From NCBI GenBank assembly GCA_947503155.1, contig CANNCL010000001.1:434001-498000 (forward strand): 64,000 nucleotides of DNA, given 5' to 3'. The notes beneath the pieces were generated by a model. It did no database searches, was not told the DNA's origin, and worked only from the letters and a program-made list of their open reading frames with translations. Origin of the DNA: an uncultured Erythrobacter sp. Lineage in GTDB: Bacteria; Pseudomonadota; Alphaproteobacteria; Sphingomonadales; Sphingomonadaceae. A program made the translations under genes and the position numbers. This document shows, piece after piece, positions 35,474 to 45,458 of this stretch (the first letter of the stretch is position 1; each line of letters opens with the position of its first letter).

Positions 35474-35486
35474 GCCGCGTTACCAC

Positions 35487-36944
35487 CTATTGGCGATAAT
35501 CGAGCGGCGGATCGCGATCTCCGAGAAGCGAGCGATAGACGTAATTCTCGCCGCGAGCCGCGTCGAATTCCGCTCGCGCCGCCGCGCGCATCTCAGGGTC
35601 CAGGAACAGCTGCACCGCCATTAGCGCCATCGCCTTGGCGGCCACCTGCGCACCTTTATGACCGATCGAATGGCCACTCGCCGCAACCGCTTGCCAGCTA
35701 TGCGCGCTCGTCCCAGGCACCCACGCCGCCGTCCGCACACCCACAGTTGGCGTCGCCCAAGAGACATCTCCAACATCGGTCGAGCCATAGCCTAGGCTGC
35801 GATTATAGGGTTGAATCTCGCCAGCGCTCGAAAGCGGCAATGCGGCATCGCCCAAAGATTGCTGTAATTCCTCTGCCCAAGCTAACTCGGCTGGTGTGTA
35901 TTCCACCCCGCCTACCCGTTCGAGGTTGACGTGCATCGCGCGGGCCAAGGTTTCGTTGACGAGAAGAGGGTTGTTGCCGTGGATGACCTCCCACTCGACC
36001 TGCGTGCCGGTACCCAATGCGGCACCGCGCGCGGCATTCTCAAGCCGTTCCCAAATTTGCTCTACGCCCTCAGGGTCAGGGTGGCGGACATAGTAAAAGA
36101 CTTCGGCAAAATCAGGGACGACATTGGGTGCATTGCCGCCGCTTGTAATGACATAATGCATCCGCGCATCCTGCGGCATGTGTTCGTGCATCATGTTGGC
36201 CATCATGTTCATGGCCTCGGCCCCATCCAGTGCGCTACGCCCCCGTTCGGGTGCGCCCGCCGCATGAGCCGAAACACCGGAAAAGCGGAATTTCGCCGAC
36301 CGATTCGCTAGGCTCGTCCGCGCGGCCGCGCTGTTTTCGTCATCGGCATGCCAGTGGATCGCAATATCAACATCGACGAACATGCCGGACCGGGTCATAT
36401 AGACCTTGCCAGAGCCGCCCTCTTCCGCCGGGGTGCCATAAAGCCGGATCCGTCCGGGTGTACCCGTCGCCTCCAGCCATTCTTTCACCGCAATCGCCGC
36501 CGTCAGCGATCCGGCACCAAAGAGATTATGTCCGCAGGCATGGCCAGCATGTTTGCCGTCAACGGGATTGCGCGAGGCAGAACCGGATTGATTGATCCCC
36601 GGAAGCGCGTCCATCTCCGCTAGGATTGCAATAACCGGCCCGCTTTCCCCCCATTCGGCGACAAAGGCGGTCGGGATATCGGCGATCCCCGTCTCGATTC
36701 GAAAGCCTTCCCCTTCGAGCTCCGCTTGCATCAAGCCGCTGGAGCGCGTTTCGAGATAGCCGAGCTCAGCAAACTCCCACAATTCCTGAGCCACACGCGC
36801 GGTCCGCTCTGCTTCGCCATCCACAATTGCAATGGGGTCAGGCGCAGCACCATTTTCGGCATGGTTATCGGCGGTAAGCGGAGCCGTTCCCAGTATCAAC
36901 GCACCAAAAGCGGCAACGGAAAACGTCTTTGCAGGCAATTTCAT
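35487..36944 (-). CDS. Secreted M20-family amidohydrolase (AbgB-like)
   Basis: 485 residues. Signal peptide in the first 25 residues (FSVAAFGALILGTAPLTA). The di-metal site is formed by AGHACGHNLFG, the catalytic Glu in TPAEEGGSGKV and IHWHADDENS. It resembles aminobenzoyl-glutamate utilisation protein B and similar amidohydrolases that split N-acyl amino acids, with an exported location. Stand-alone gene, divergent from the small anchored protein at 37033. Confidence 0.88.
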   Translation of the reverse strand: MKLPAKTFSVAAFGALILGTAPLTADNHAENGAAPDPIAIVDGEAERTARVAQELWEFAELGYLETRSSGLMQAELEGEGFRIETGIADIPTAFVAEWGESGPVIAILAEMDALPGINQSGSASRNPVDGKHAGHACGHNLFGAGSLTAAIAVKEWLEATGTPGRIRLYGTPAEEGGSGKVYMTRSGMFVDVDIAIHWHADDENSAAARTSLANRSAKFRFSGVSAHAAGAPERGRSALDGAEAMNMMANMMHEHMPQDARMHYVITSGGNAPNVVPDFAEVFYYVRHPDPEGVEQIWERLENAARGAALGTGTQVEWEVIHGNNPLLVNETLARAMHVNLERVGGVEYTPAELAWAEELQQSLGDAALPLSSAGEIQPYNRSLGYGSTDVGDVSWATPTVGVRTAAWVPGTSAHSWQAVAASGHSIGHKGAQVAAKAMALMAVQLFLDPEMRAAARAEFDAARGENYVYRSLLGDRDPPLDYRQ

Positions 36945-37032
36945 TGGTCTCTCCTTGTCGCCATGCTTGCCGCAAATTGCTCGCTATGCCAATCCTTCGC
37001 GCGCCAATCCGACCGGCGAGGAAATTGAGCGC

Positions 37033-37431
37033 ATGGAAATACCCCCCCTTCTCTTACAATTCGGCGGATCGCTGGCGGCGATCTTGGTGATTTATGGTCT
37101 TGCGCGGTTGATTGGTTTGGGCGGCAAACCTCGGCTCAGCGACGACGAGACGGTCCGGCTAGCGGCGAGCGAGGTCGAAGACGGTTTCGAGGCCCAACGC
37201 ATTGCGATTGGCCGCGATCAAAAGGCGGCGCTGGTCAAAGACGACGCAGGCCGCATGATGATCATCAAACTTCACGGCAACCAATTTGCGGGCCGGATTC
37301 TAACCAATACCGCCAAAGTGCGCGAAGAGGTTGATGGCTTGGTCGTCGATTGCGGAGAAACGAGTTTTGGCACTGTTCGATTGTCGGTAACCGACCCCGC
37401 AATTTGGGCCGATGCGATCAACCGGCTATAG
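37033..37431 (+). CDS. Single-helix membrane protein of unknown function
   Basis: 132 residues, not recognised. ATG 37033 has GAGGAAA nearby upstream. One hydrophobic helix at residues 9-28 (FGGSLAAILVIYGLARLIG), then a soluble domain with alternating beta pattern and the motif MMIIKLHGNQFAGRIL. It precedes the sterol desaturase-like gene by 12 bases and is probably co-transcribed. Confidence 0.7.
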   Translation: MEIPPLLLQFGGSLAAILVIYGLARLIGLGGKPRLSDDETVRLAASEVEDGFEAQRIAIGRDQKAALVKDDAGRMMIIKLHGNQFAGRILTNTAKVREEVDGLVVDCGETSFGTVRLSVTDPAIWADAINRL

Positions 37432-37443
37432 AGGCTGATAACA

Positions 37444-38421
37444 ATGCCCGATTTTTCACCCACCCAATACGCCGTACCGTTTTTCGTTCTCGCCATTTTG
37501 GCCGAGATGGCGTGGTCGCGCTTTCGCGCACCTGACGCTTATGAACCTGCTGATACGCTTGTCAGCCTGTGCTTTGGTCTCGGTTCAACCGTAGCAGGCG
37601 CGCTATTTGGCGGCTTTGCGCTCTATGTTTTCATCGCTGCTTATGAATACCGGCTGTTTGATTTCGGCGCCGAATGGTGGACCGTTTGGTGGGCATGGCC
37701 GCTGTGTTTCGTGCTCGATGATCTTAAATATTACTGGGTCCACCGGGCCGGGCACCGCATCCGCTGGATGTGGGCAAGCCATGTGAACCACCATTCCAGC
37801 CAGCATTACAATCTTTCGACAGCAGTGCGGCAAAGTTGGACAGGATCATTCACCTTTGGCCTGCTGTTCGCTCTGCCGCTGGTGCTCATCGGGTTTCATC
37901 CCGCGATGATCGCCATCGTGGGCGGGATCAATCTGGTCTATCAATTTTGGATCCACACCGAGGTGATCGGGCGGATGCCGCGCTGGTTCGAAGCGGTCAT
38001 GAACACGCCCAGCCATCACCGCGTCCATCACGCGACCAATCCGCGTTATCTCGATCGAAATTATGCCGGTGTTTTCATCATCTGGGACAAGCTGTTCGGC
38101 ACTTTCGAAGCGGAACGCGATGATGAGCGTATTCGATACGGCATTGTGAAGCAGCTCGGCAGTTTCAATCTTCTCTGGGCGGTATTCCACGAATGGATCG
38201 GGATGCTGAGCGACATTTGGAATGCGCCGTGGAAACACAAACTTTCCTATCTACTGCGCGCACCCGGCTGGACGCATGATGGCAGCCGCGAAACGTCCGA
38301 CATGATCCGCGCGCGATGGCTAGAGCGGGTTGGCAATAACGCTGGCGGCTACAGCACTGCATCCGACACAAATTCAGTTGCGACCCGAAACCCGATTGCG
38401 GACAATGGGGAAGCTGCCTAG
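37444..38421 (+). CDS. Sterol desaturase/fatty acid hydroxylase family protein
   Basis: 325 residues, membrane di-iron enzyme. The histidine-rich boxes are YYWVHRAGHRIRWMW, HVNHHSSQHYN and NTPSHHRVHHATNP, which bind the iron pair. Several hydrophobic helices flank them. Family members hydroxylate or desaturate lipids (including carotenoid or sphingolipid acyl chains); substrate here is not readable. It is followed after 25 bases by the GMC oxidoreductase gene, so an oxidised lipid or alcohol pathway is suggested. Confidence 0.88.
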   Translation: MPDFSPTQYAVPFFVLAILAEMAWSRFRAPDAYEPADTLVSLCFGLGSTVAGALFGGFALYVFIAAYEYRLFDFGAEWWTVWWAWPLCFVLDDLKYYWVHRAGHRIRWMWASHVNHHSSQHYNLSTAVRQSWTGSFTFGLLFALPLVLIGFHPAMIAIVGGINLVYQFWIHTEVIGRMPRWFEAVMNTPSHHRVHHATNPRYLDRNYAGVFIIWDKLFGTFEAERDDERIRYGIVKQLGSFNLLWAVFHEWIGMLSDIWNAPWKHKLSYLLRAPGWTHDGSRETSDMIRARWLERVGNNAGGYSTASDTNSVATRNPIADNGEAA

Positions 38422-38446
38422 TCTCTCATTGGTAAGAGGAGAGATC

Positions 38447-40027
38447 ATGGAAAGTTTTGATTATATCGTCATTGGCGGCGGCAGCGGCGGCAGCGCGACC
38501 GCGGGCCGATTGGCGGTCGATGGGACGCGCCGCGTATGCTTGCTGGAGGCGGGCGGACGCAATGACAATGTTCTGATCAAGACTCCGGGCTTCATGCCCT
38601 TCATCCGAAATTCGGCGAATTACAAATTCGACACCGTCCCGCAAAAGGGGCTGAATGGGCGCATCGGGTACCAACCGCGCGGCAAAGGGCTTGGCGGATC
38701 ATCCGCGATCAATGCCATGGTCTATATTCGCGGCAACAAATGGGATTATGACAATTGGGCCGACATGGGTTGTACCGGCTGGTCCTATGATGACGTCTTG
38801 CCGTGGTTCAAACAGAGCGAAGCCAATGAGCGAGGCAGTGATGACTATCACGGCGCAGGCGGGCCTCTTTTCGTCTCCAATCAGCGATCACCAAACCCGA
38901 CCAGCCACGCCTTCGTCGAAGCCGCTGCCGAGCTGCAAATGCGCACGAATGGCGATTTCAACGGAGAGCAGCAGGAAGGCTTTGGCCTTTACCAAGTAAC
39001 ACAGCGCGATGGAGAACGCTGGTCGGCGGCACGCGGTTATGTTGAACCAATCCGCGAACAGGGCAATTTTACCGTGCGCACCGATACGTTGGTTGAAAAA
39101 TTGGTCGTCGAAGAAGGCCGCGTAACCGGCGTCATGGTCCGGCGCGGCAAACGGTCAGAAATGCTCTATGCGCGGCGCGGCGTTATTCTGTCGGCTGGTG
39201 CCTTTGGTTCTCCGCAAATACTCATGTTGTCAGGCATTGGCCCTGCGCAGCATCTGAAAGACCAAGGCATCGACGTGGTCCTCGACCGGCCAGCGGTTGG
39301 CGCAAACCTTCAAGATCATATCGACTATGTTTCCGGCTGGGAAACGACCAGCGATGTGCCGATTGGCGGCACGCTCAAAGGCACGCTCAAAATGGCACGC
39401 GCCATTGTTGAGCATCGGCGCAAACGCACGGGTGCCATGACCACGCCTTACGCCGAAGCAGGCGGATTTTGGACCGTGATGAACGATAGCCCTGCGCCCG
39501 ATGTGCAATGGCATTTCGTCCCCGCTGTTCTCGAAGATCACGGGCGTGAAAATGTGAAAGGCTATGGCTTTTCGCTGCATGCCTGTGTCCTGCGCCCGGA
39601 AAGCCGGGGCACGGTAAAGCTCGGCTCAAGCGATGCGGCCGCCGCGCCGGTGATTGACCCGAATTTCCTCGACGATGACCGAGATATCGCGGTTCTGCGC
39701 GAAGGCATCCGCTTGTCGCACCGAATTGCCGAGGCGCCGCCGATGCAAGTATACGGTCCAACAGATCGCCATCCTGTCGATCTGAATGATGATGCGGCGC
39801 TGGATGAATTGATCCGCAACCGCGCCGACACCGTGTATCACCCGGTTGGCACATGCCGCATGGGTTCCGATGCCGATGCGGTGGTAGATCCAAAGCTAAA
39901 GGTGAACGGCCTAGAGGGCCTATGGATCGCCGATGCCAGCGTGATGCCGAAGATCGTCAGCGGCAACACCAACGCGCCGAGCATCATGATCGGCGAGCGC
40001 TGCGCGGACTTTATCAAAGCGGGTTAG
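38447..40027 (+). CDS. GMC-family oxidoreductase (alcohol/choline dehydrogenase type)
   Basis: 526 residues, FAD-dependent. The dinucleotide-binding motif IVIGGGSGGSATAGRLA is at the N-terminus, GMC signature 1 is GKGLGGSSAINAMVYIRGN and signature 2 is SAGAFGSPQILMLSGIGP. The C-terminal catalytic His/Asn are in HPVGTCRMGSDADAVVDP and SGNTNAPSIMIGERC. BetA or long-chain alcohol dehydrogenase (AlkJ) are both possible. ATG 38447 has AAGAGGAGA upstream. No BetB or aldehyde dehydrogenase gene is next to it. Confidence 0.9.
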   Translation: MESFDYIVIGGGSGGSATAGRLAVDGTRRVCLLEAGGRNDNVLIKTPGFMPFIRNSANYKFDTVPQKGLNGRIGYQPRGKGLGGSSAINAMVYIRGNKWDYDNWADMGCTGWSYDDVLPWFKQSEANERGSDDYHGAGGPLFVSNQRSPNPTSHAFVEAAAELQMRTNGDFNGEQQEGFGLYQVTQRDGERWSAARGYVEPIREQGNFTVRTDTLVEKLVVEEGRVTGVMVRRGKRSEMLYARRGVILSAGAFGSPQILMLSGIGPAQHLKDQGIDVVLDRPAVGANLQDHIDYVSGWETTSDVPIGGTLKGTLKMARAIVEHRRKRTGAMTTPYAEAGGFWTVMNDSPAPDVQWHFVPAVLEDHGRENVKGYGFSLHACVLRPESRGTVKLGSSDAAAAPVIDPNFLDDDRDIAVLREGIRLSHRIAEAPPMQVYGPTDRHPVDLNDDAALDELIRNRADTVYHPVGTCRMGSDADAVVDPKLKVNGLEGLWIADASVMPKIVSGNTNAPSIMIGERCADFIKAG

Positions 40028-40054
40028 TTTTGCGCGCCCGGCCAGGCATGAACA

Positions 40055-40093
40055 AACAAAAAAGGGCCGGAACGGTATCACCGTCCCGGCCTT
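40055..40093 (-). terminator. Intrinsic terminator of amtB
   Basis: On the minus strand AAGGCCGGGACGG pairs with CCGTTCCGGCCCTT around GTGATA, then TTTTTTG follows. It ends amtB transcription 81 bases after the stop and also separates the convergent GMC gene. Confidence 0.85.
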
Positions 40094-40173
40094 CATAAGT
40101 TTGTTCGTTCGCAGGAGGAACATGGGTTAGCGGGGAGAGGGGGAGAGGATCCTCCCCCCGCCAAACTGGTTGA

Positions 40174-41523
40174 TTAGTTGTAAGCGCGCTCACCGTGTTC
40201 AGCGATGTCGAGCCCGTCGACTTCGGTGTCTTCATCGACCCGCAAACCAATCGTAAGTTTCACGATATAGGCAGCAATCAGAGTGCCGATGCCGGCCCAA
40301 CCGATGGTCACAAGAACGCCAAAGGTTTGGATCCAAAGTTGTTCGCCAACCCCGGTCGATCCATCACCCGGTCCGCCGATGAAGGGTTGATAGACAATCG
40401 CAGTACCGATGGCGCCGACAATGCCGCCTACGCCGTGGATGCCGAACGCATCGAGCGAATCGTCATAGCCAAACTTGGCCTTCACCTTGGCGACAAAGAA
40501 GTAACAAACGCCCGATGACAGGATCCCCAACAGGATCGCTCCGAACGGCCCACTATTGCCTGCTGCCGGGGTTACCGCCACTAGGCCAGCGATCACGCCG
40601 GAGCAGAAACCGAGTGCCGACCCTTTGTGGCCAGCCATGCGTTCGATTACCATCCAGGTAAGCGCACCTGCGGCAGTGGCAACGAAGGTGTTGATCATGG
40701 CCAGACCAGCCGAACCGTCAGCCTCGAGCGCGGAGCCCGCGTTAAAGCCGAACCAACCAACCCACAGCAAACCCGTGCCGATCATTGTCATCGTCAGGCT
40801 ATGCGGCATCATCGGTTCTTGCGGCCACCCGCGGCGTTTGCCGAGCAGGTAAGCAAGCACCAGACCTGAAATACCGGCGTTGATGTGAACCACAGTTCCA
40901 CCAGCGAAATCGAGCGCGCCATCTTCGAACAGCAAACCGCCGCCAGCCCACACCATGTGAGCGATCGGGAAATATACGATCGTCAGCCAGATCGGCACGA
41001 ACATCATCGTAGCGTTGAACTTCATCCGTTCCGCTGTCGCACCCAAGATCAGCGCAGCCGTGATGGCGGCAAAGGTCATTTGGAAGCTAATGAAGACATA
41101 TTTGCTGATGACTTCATCACTGAACGTAGCGGCCGTGCTGCTCGCGTCTGTTCCCGACAGGAAATAACTGCCGCCGCTGACGAACAGGCCCAGCGTGCCT
41201 TCATAGCTCGTGTCACCGAAGGCCAAAGAATAGCCCCACATGACCCAGATCAACATCGCCAGAGCGGCAGTCGCGCCGATCTGCGTCATGGTGGAAAGCA
41301 TGTTTTTCGAACGGGTCAGACCGCCGTAAAACAGCGCGAGTCCGGGCAGGATCATGAGAAGAACGAGGATCGTCGCCGTCATCATCCATGCGTTGTTACC
41401 CGGATTGGGGACTGCGGCTGCCGCTTCGGCAACCGGGGTCGCCAGTGCCGGCGCCGCCAGCAATGCTGCAGCTACCGAAGTTCCGGCAGCCATCGCGGAC
41501 AATTTCTTGAGAGGTGATTTCAT
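40174..41523 (-). CDS. amtB: Ammonium transporter AmtB
   Basis: 449 residues with an N-terminal signal peptide (AAGTSVAAALLAAPALA) and 11 helices. The Amt signature includes FYGGLTRSKNMLS, the Phe gate region and the twin His channel segments (VVHINAGISGLVLAYLLG and AFGIHGVGGIVGAIGTA). ATG 41523 is 17 bases after glnK; a TTG at 41544 that overlaps glnK is unlikely. Transports ammonium under nitrogen limitation and is blocked by the GlnK protein encoded upstream. Confidence 0.96.
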   Translation of the reverse strand: MKSPLKKLSAMAAGTSVAAALLAAPALATPVAEAAAAVPNPGNNAWMMTATILVLLMILPGLALFYGGLTRSKNMLSTMTQIGATAALAMLIWVMWGYSLAFGDTSYEGTLGLFVSGGSYFLSGTDASSTAATFSDEVISKYVFISFQMTFAAITAALILGATAERMKFNATMMFVPIWLTIVYFPIAHMVWAGGGLLFEDGALDFAGGTVVHINAGISGLVLAYLLGKRRGWPQEPMMPHSLTMTMIGTGLLWVGWFGFNAGSALEADGSAGLAMINTFVATAAGALTWMVIERMAGHKGSALGFCSGVIAGLVAVTPAAGNSGPFGAILLGILSSGVCYFFVAKVKAKFGYDDSLDAFGIHGVGGIVGAIGTAIVYQPFIGGPGDGSTGVGEQLWIQTFGVLVTIGWAGIGTLIAAYIVKLTIGLRVDEDTEVDGLDIAEHGERAYN

Positions 41524-41540
41524 CTGTCGTAACCCTAGGA

Positions 41541-41972
<432 letters not shown>

Positions 41973-42100
41973 TCAGCGCATGTTTTCGCAGTTGCGCAAA
42001 AATACGTGCTTAGTTTTTAATCACCTGCACATGTTTTGAGCAACCAAGCTTAGTTCGATGCGCGATTATCGTCCTAATTGTAATCTTATGCTGCGCGCGA

Positions 42101-42670
42101 TCACTCGCCCGCAATATAGCGCGTCGTCGCGCGTGTCGTCAGGCCATCAATGCTGGTGGTGCGTCCGGCCATTTTGGTTTCCCACTCCACCGGATCAGAT
42201 TGCCGATGCGCTTTCTTCAGCGTGTCGCGTTCACCCTCTAGGCTCATAAATGGAATGCCCCAGCCGCAGCTGGTCTGCACGCTGTCGATATCGATCACGA
42301 AAATCTGGCGTGTCCCGGGCATCATCGTAAAATTCTCCGCCAGCCCTTCCCATTCAGAATCTTGCGGCAAAACGGGCCGCCCCTTGCCATAAATTCGCAA
42401 GATCAACGCAGGCCGATCAAAGTTGCAGAACATGATTGTGATCCGCCCTGCATCATCTTGAGGAGCCATAAGATGCGCATGGGTTTCATTGCCCGACCCG
42501 CCTAGATCGAGATAGGCGACCTTGCCCGGCTCAAGCACACGAAACGCATCATATCCCTTCGGGCTCAAATTAACCCGGCCATCAGCAGCAGCCGTGGCGA
42601 CAAAAAACATCGGCTGTTTCTCGATCATCGCGATGTGCTTATCATTCAGCTTATCGAAAAATTCAGCCAT
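42101..42670 (-). CDS. Pyridoxamine 5'-phosphate oxidase-family FMN protein
   Basis: 189 residues. Split-barrel flavin-binding fold: FFVATAAADGRVNLSPKGYD near residue 22 and YLDLGGSGNETHAHLM near 75 are the FMN-contact segments, and a C-terminal FVIDIDSVQTSCGWGIPFM follows. It is not PdxH itself, since it lacks the PLP-binding C-terminus. Likely an F420/FMN-dependent reductase or a general stress protein. Upstream gene alpha/beta hydrolase shares the strand, 32 bases apart. Confidence 0.85.
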   Translation of the reverse strand: MAEFFDKLNDKHIAMIEKQPMFFVATAAADGRVNLSPKGYDAFRVLEPGKVAYLDLGGSGNETHAHLMAPQDDAGRITIMFCNFDRPALILRIYGKGRPVLPQDSEWEGLAENFTMMPGTRQIFVIDIDSVQTSCGWGIPFMSLEGERDTLKKAHRQSDPVEWETKMAGRTTSIDGLTTRATTRYIAGE

Positions 42671-42702
42671 GATGGCCTCCCTGTAACTTCAAACTCTCGG
42701 CT

Positions 42703-43572
42703 TCAAAGAAAGCCGCGCAGCACCGCGATGAATTTATCGAATTGATCATGGTGGAGCCAATGGCCTGCCTGTTCAAATTCGATCACTTCGGCATTGTTGA
42801 AATGCTTGATGCGGCCATCCTTCGCGGGGTTCGACGCCCAACTATCCGCGCCGTAAAGCAACAAGGTCGGGCATGTGATCGCGCCCCATGTCGCCTCGAT
42901 GAAGTCATCGGCTACGTCTTCGACGCCCCAGACATTCAAATGCGGATCGAACTTCCAACTATACGTGCCGTCTTCGTTACGGTTCACACCGTGGATAGTC
43001 AGATGCCGGGCCTGTTCCTCGGTCAGATAAGAGTTTTCCTCGATCATCCGCGCAAAGGCGGCTTCGATGCTCTCATATTTGCGCGGAGAACGTCCGGCGG
43101 CTTTGCGCTTCTTCTCAATCCATTCTGCGACGCGCTCTGGATAGGGCACTGCGCGCTGCTTTTCCTTCCATTCTGGCGATGGTCCAAGACCCTCTATCGC
43201 GACCAGTTTGGTGACCGTTTCAGGGAACATACCGGTGTAGCGCAGCGCCACATTGCCGCCCATTGAATGCGACACCATCCGCACCGGGCCAACGCCCAAT
43301 TGGTGGATCAATTGCGCAAGGTCATAGACCATATCGCCAGCGGAATAATTGCCGTCAGACACCCAATCGCTGTTGCCATGCCCGCGGTGATCCATTGCGA
43401 TGACGTGATAATCTTCGCTCAGCGCCTCTGCCGTCCAATCCCAGCTGCGCGCATGATCGCGCCCGCCGTGAACGAGCACGAGCGGCGGCTTTCCTCTGCC
43501 CCCCCAATCTTCGTAATTGAGGCGTAGGCGCTGTGATATGAAAGTCTGCGAAGTCGGTCCGGCGGTTGTCAT
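42703..43572 (-). CDS. Alpha/beta-fold hydrolase
   Basis: 289 residues. The nucleophile elbow is MVSHSMGGNVALRYTG (Ser near 102), the oxyanion hole LVLVHGGRDHARSWDW near 30-45, and the catalytic His in EFEQAGHWLHHDQFD near the C-terminus, completing the triad. Substrate unknown; homologues include epoxide hydrolases and esterases. ATG at 43572; the upstream neighbour prfC ends 40 bases away on the same strand. Confidence 0.88.
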   Translation of the reverse strand: MTTAGPTSQTFISQRLRLNYEDWGGRGKPPLVLVHGGRDHARSWDWTAEALSEDYHVIAMDHRGHGNSDWVSDGNYSAGDMVYDLAQLIHQLGVGPVRMVSHSMGGNVALRYTGMFPETVTKLVAIEGLGPSPEWKEKQRAVPYPERVAEWIEKKRKAAGRSPRKYESIEAAFARMIEENSYLTEEQARHLTIHGVNRNEDGTYSWKFDPHLNVWGVEDVADDFIEATWGAITCPTLLLYGADSWASNPAKDGRIKHFNNAEVIEFEQAGHWLHHDQFDKFIAVLRGFL

Positions 43573-43611
43573 GGGCGCCAGCTTTGCCGCGAAGTCGCGC
43601 AGCCCGCAAGG

Positions 43612-45144
43612 TTACCGTTCTTTGGTGGCCGAAAAAGTCAGCGCCGGGTTCTTCTCAACCTGATAATTCACGTCCCACGGGCTCTTGGCCATAAACACCA
43701 AATCACCGTCGCGGTCGCGCGCTAGGTTCGCGCGGTTGAACCCTTCAAATTCGTCCAGCGCGGTTTGATCGCCCTTTACCCAACGCGCCGTGGCGAAAGG
43801 CGATGCCTCAAGACCGGCCTCAACCTTATATTCCGCCGACAGACGCGAGATAAGCACTTCGAGCTGAAGCTGGCCGACAACGCCGACAATATGCTGCGCG
43901 CCAAGCTCTGGATAGAACACCTGAATGACGCCTTCTTCGGACAGATCATCCAGCGCCTTGCGGAGCTGTTTCGTCTTGGTCGGGTCTTTGAGCTGAACCC
44001 GCCGCAGGATTTCGGGCGCAAAATTGGGCAAGCCCGTAAAGCGCACCTCATCCTTTTCGGACAAAGTATCGCCCACTCGCAAAGTGCCGTGATTGGGAAT
44101 GCCGATAATATCACCAGCCTCGGCCGTGTCCGCGATCTCGCGGTCCTGAGCAAAGAACAGGATCGGCGAATGGATCGCGATGGGTTTGCCAAGGCCCGAT
44201 GGCGTCAGTTTCATGCCGCGTTTAAACGTGCCCGACACCTGACGCATGAACGCGATGCGGTCCCGGTGATTGGGGTCCATATTCGCCTGAACCTTGAAGA
44301 TAAATCCGGTCACTTCGTCATAATCAGGCGCGATTTGCGTATCACCAGCGGGCTGCGCGCGCGGCGGCGGGGCGATTTTGGCGATGGCTTCGATCAGCTC
44401 GGTAACGCCGAAACTCTTCAGCGCCGATCCAAAGAATACCGGCGTTAAATCGCCGCTTCGATAAGCTTCTAAATCAAATTCGGGATAGCCAACCCGCGCC
44501 AGTTCGGCCTCTTCGGCGAATTCTTCGGGAATTTCTGGATCGCTGTCGCGCTTACCCAGAAACTCTTTCGACGCGCCTTCTGGGCGGCTGACTTCGCCGG
44601 TCGCAAAATCCAAAATCCCCCGGAATTGCCCGCCCATGCCAATCGGCCACATTTGCGGGCTGACGTCGAGTGCGAGCATGTCGGCAACCTCGTCCAGCGT
44701 CTCAAACGGGTCGCGCCCTTCGCGGTCGACCTTGTTGACAAAGGTGATGATCGGCACATTGCGCAGGCGGCAAACCTCGAACAATTTGCGCGTCTGCGGC
44801 TCAATCCCCTTGGCCGCGTCGATCACCATCACGGCGCTGTCGACAGCGGTTAGGGTGCGGTAGGTGTCTTCTGAGAAATCCTCGTGTCCCGGCGTGTCGA
44901 GCAAGTTGAAAGTCACACCTTCCCGCTCAAACGTCATCACGGACGAGGTGACAGAGATGCCGCGCTGCTGCTCAATCTTCATCCAGTCCGACCGCGCCCG
45001 CCGCGCCGCGCCGCGCGCCTTCACTTGGCCAGCGAGGTGGATCGCACCGCCTTGCAGCAGCAGTTTTTCCGTCAGCGTGGTTTTACCCGCATCCGGGTGC
45101 GAGATGATTGCGAATGTGCGGCGAGAATTGGGTGTATTGGACAT
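43612..45144 (-). CDS. prfC: Peptide chain release factor 3
   Basis: GTPase that recycles RF1/RF2 after termination. 510 residues, slightly short but complete. G1 ISHPDAGKTTLTEKLLL, G2/G3 EQQRGISVTSSVM and LLDTPGHEDFSEDTYR, and G4 ITFVNKVDREGRDPFE are intact. A helical domain and a C-terminal domain with AQHIVGVVGQLQLEVL follow. The start ATG is at 45144, 2 bases after the small membrane gene stop. Confidence 0.95.
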   Translation of the reverse strand: MSNTPNSRRTFAIISHPDAGKTTLTEKLLLQGGAIHLAGQVKARGAARRARSDWMKIEQQRGISVTSSVMTFEREGVTFNLLDTPGHEDFSEDTYRTLTAVDSAVMVIDAAKGIEPQTRKLFEVCRLRNVPIITFVNKVDREGRDPFETLDEVADMLALDVSPQMWPIGMGGQFRGILDFATGEVSRPEGASKEFLGKRDSDPEIPEEFAEEAELARVGYPEFDLEAYRSGDLTPVFFGSALKSFGVTELIEAIAKIAPPPRAQPAGDTQIAPDYDEVTGFIFKVQANMDPNHRDRIAFMRQVSGTFKRGMKLTPSGLGKPIAIHSPILFFAQDREIADTAEAGDIIGIPNHGTLRVGDTLSEKDEVRFTGLPNFAPEILRRVQLKDPTKTKQLRKALDDLSEEGVIQVFYPELGAQHIVGVVGQLQLEVLISRLSAEYKVEAGLEASPFATARWVKGDQTALDEFEGFNRANLARDRDGDLVFMAKSPWDVNYQVEKNPALTFSATKER

Positions 45145-45146
45145 AA

Positions 45147-45458
45147 TTATCTAATTTTCAGCTGATCGCAGTTGGTGTTCAAAACATCTTCGGTGGCTGC
45201 GCCTTGGACGAAATCATGGAACAACAACAAAGCACCCAAGCCTGCGACAAGAAAGTATGCAGAGCGGTGATCCGACCAAATCGCCAGCAAAGCAAAAACC
45301 AGAAATACCGCGGCCCCGGTGGTCACGAGGAAGAATGGCCCACGCACAGGCACGCTGCAATCAGAGATGAGTTGGAACCCCGTCGCGCCGAGTGCAAAAC
45401 CAAAGCCTATCAAAGCGGCGATTGCCAAAAAAAGAGAAACTGACAGCCGCACAATCAA
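45147..45458 (-). CDS. Small membrane protein downstream of pheT
   Basis: 103 residues, three hydrophobic helices (about 5-25, 43-62, 69-85), two cysteines. Not recognised. Start uncertain: TTG 45458 overlaps the pheT stop by three bases (TTGA), or GTG at 45452. Position between pheT and prfC suggests co-transcription, not shared function. Confidence 0.6.
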   Translation of the reverse strand: MIVRLSVSLFLAIAALIGFGFALGATGFQLISDCSVPVRGPFFLVTTGAAVFLVFALLAIWSDHRSAYFLVAGLGALLLFHDFVQGAATEDVLNTNCDQLKIR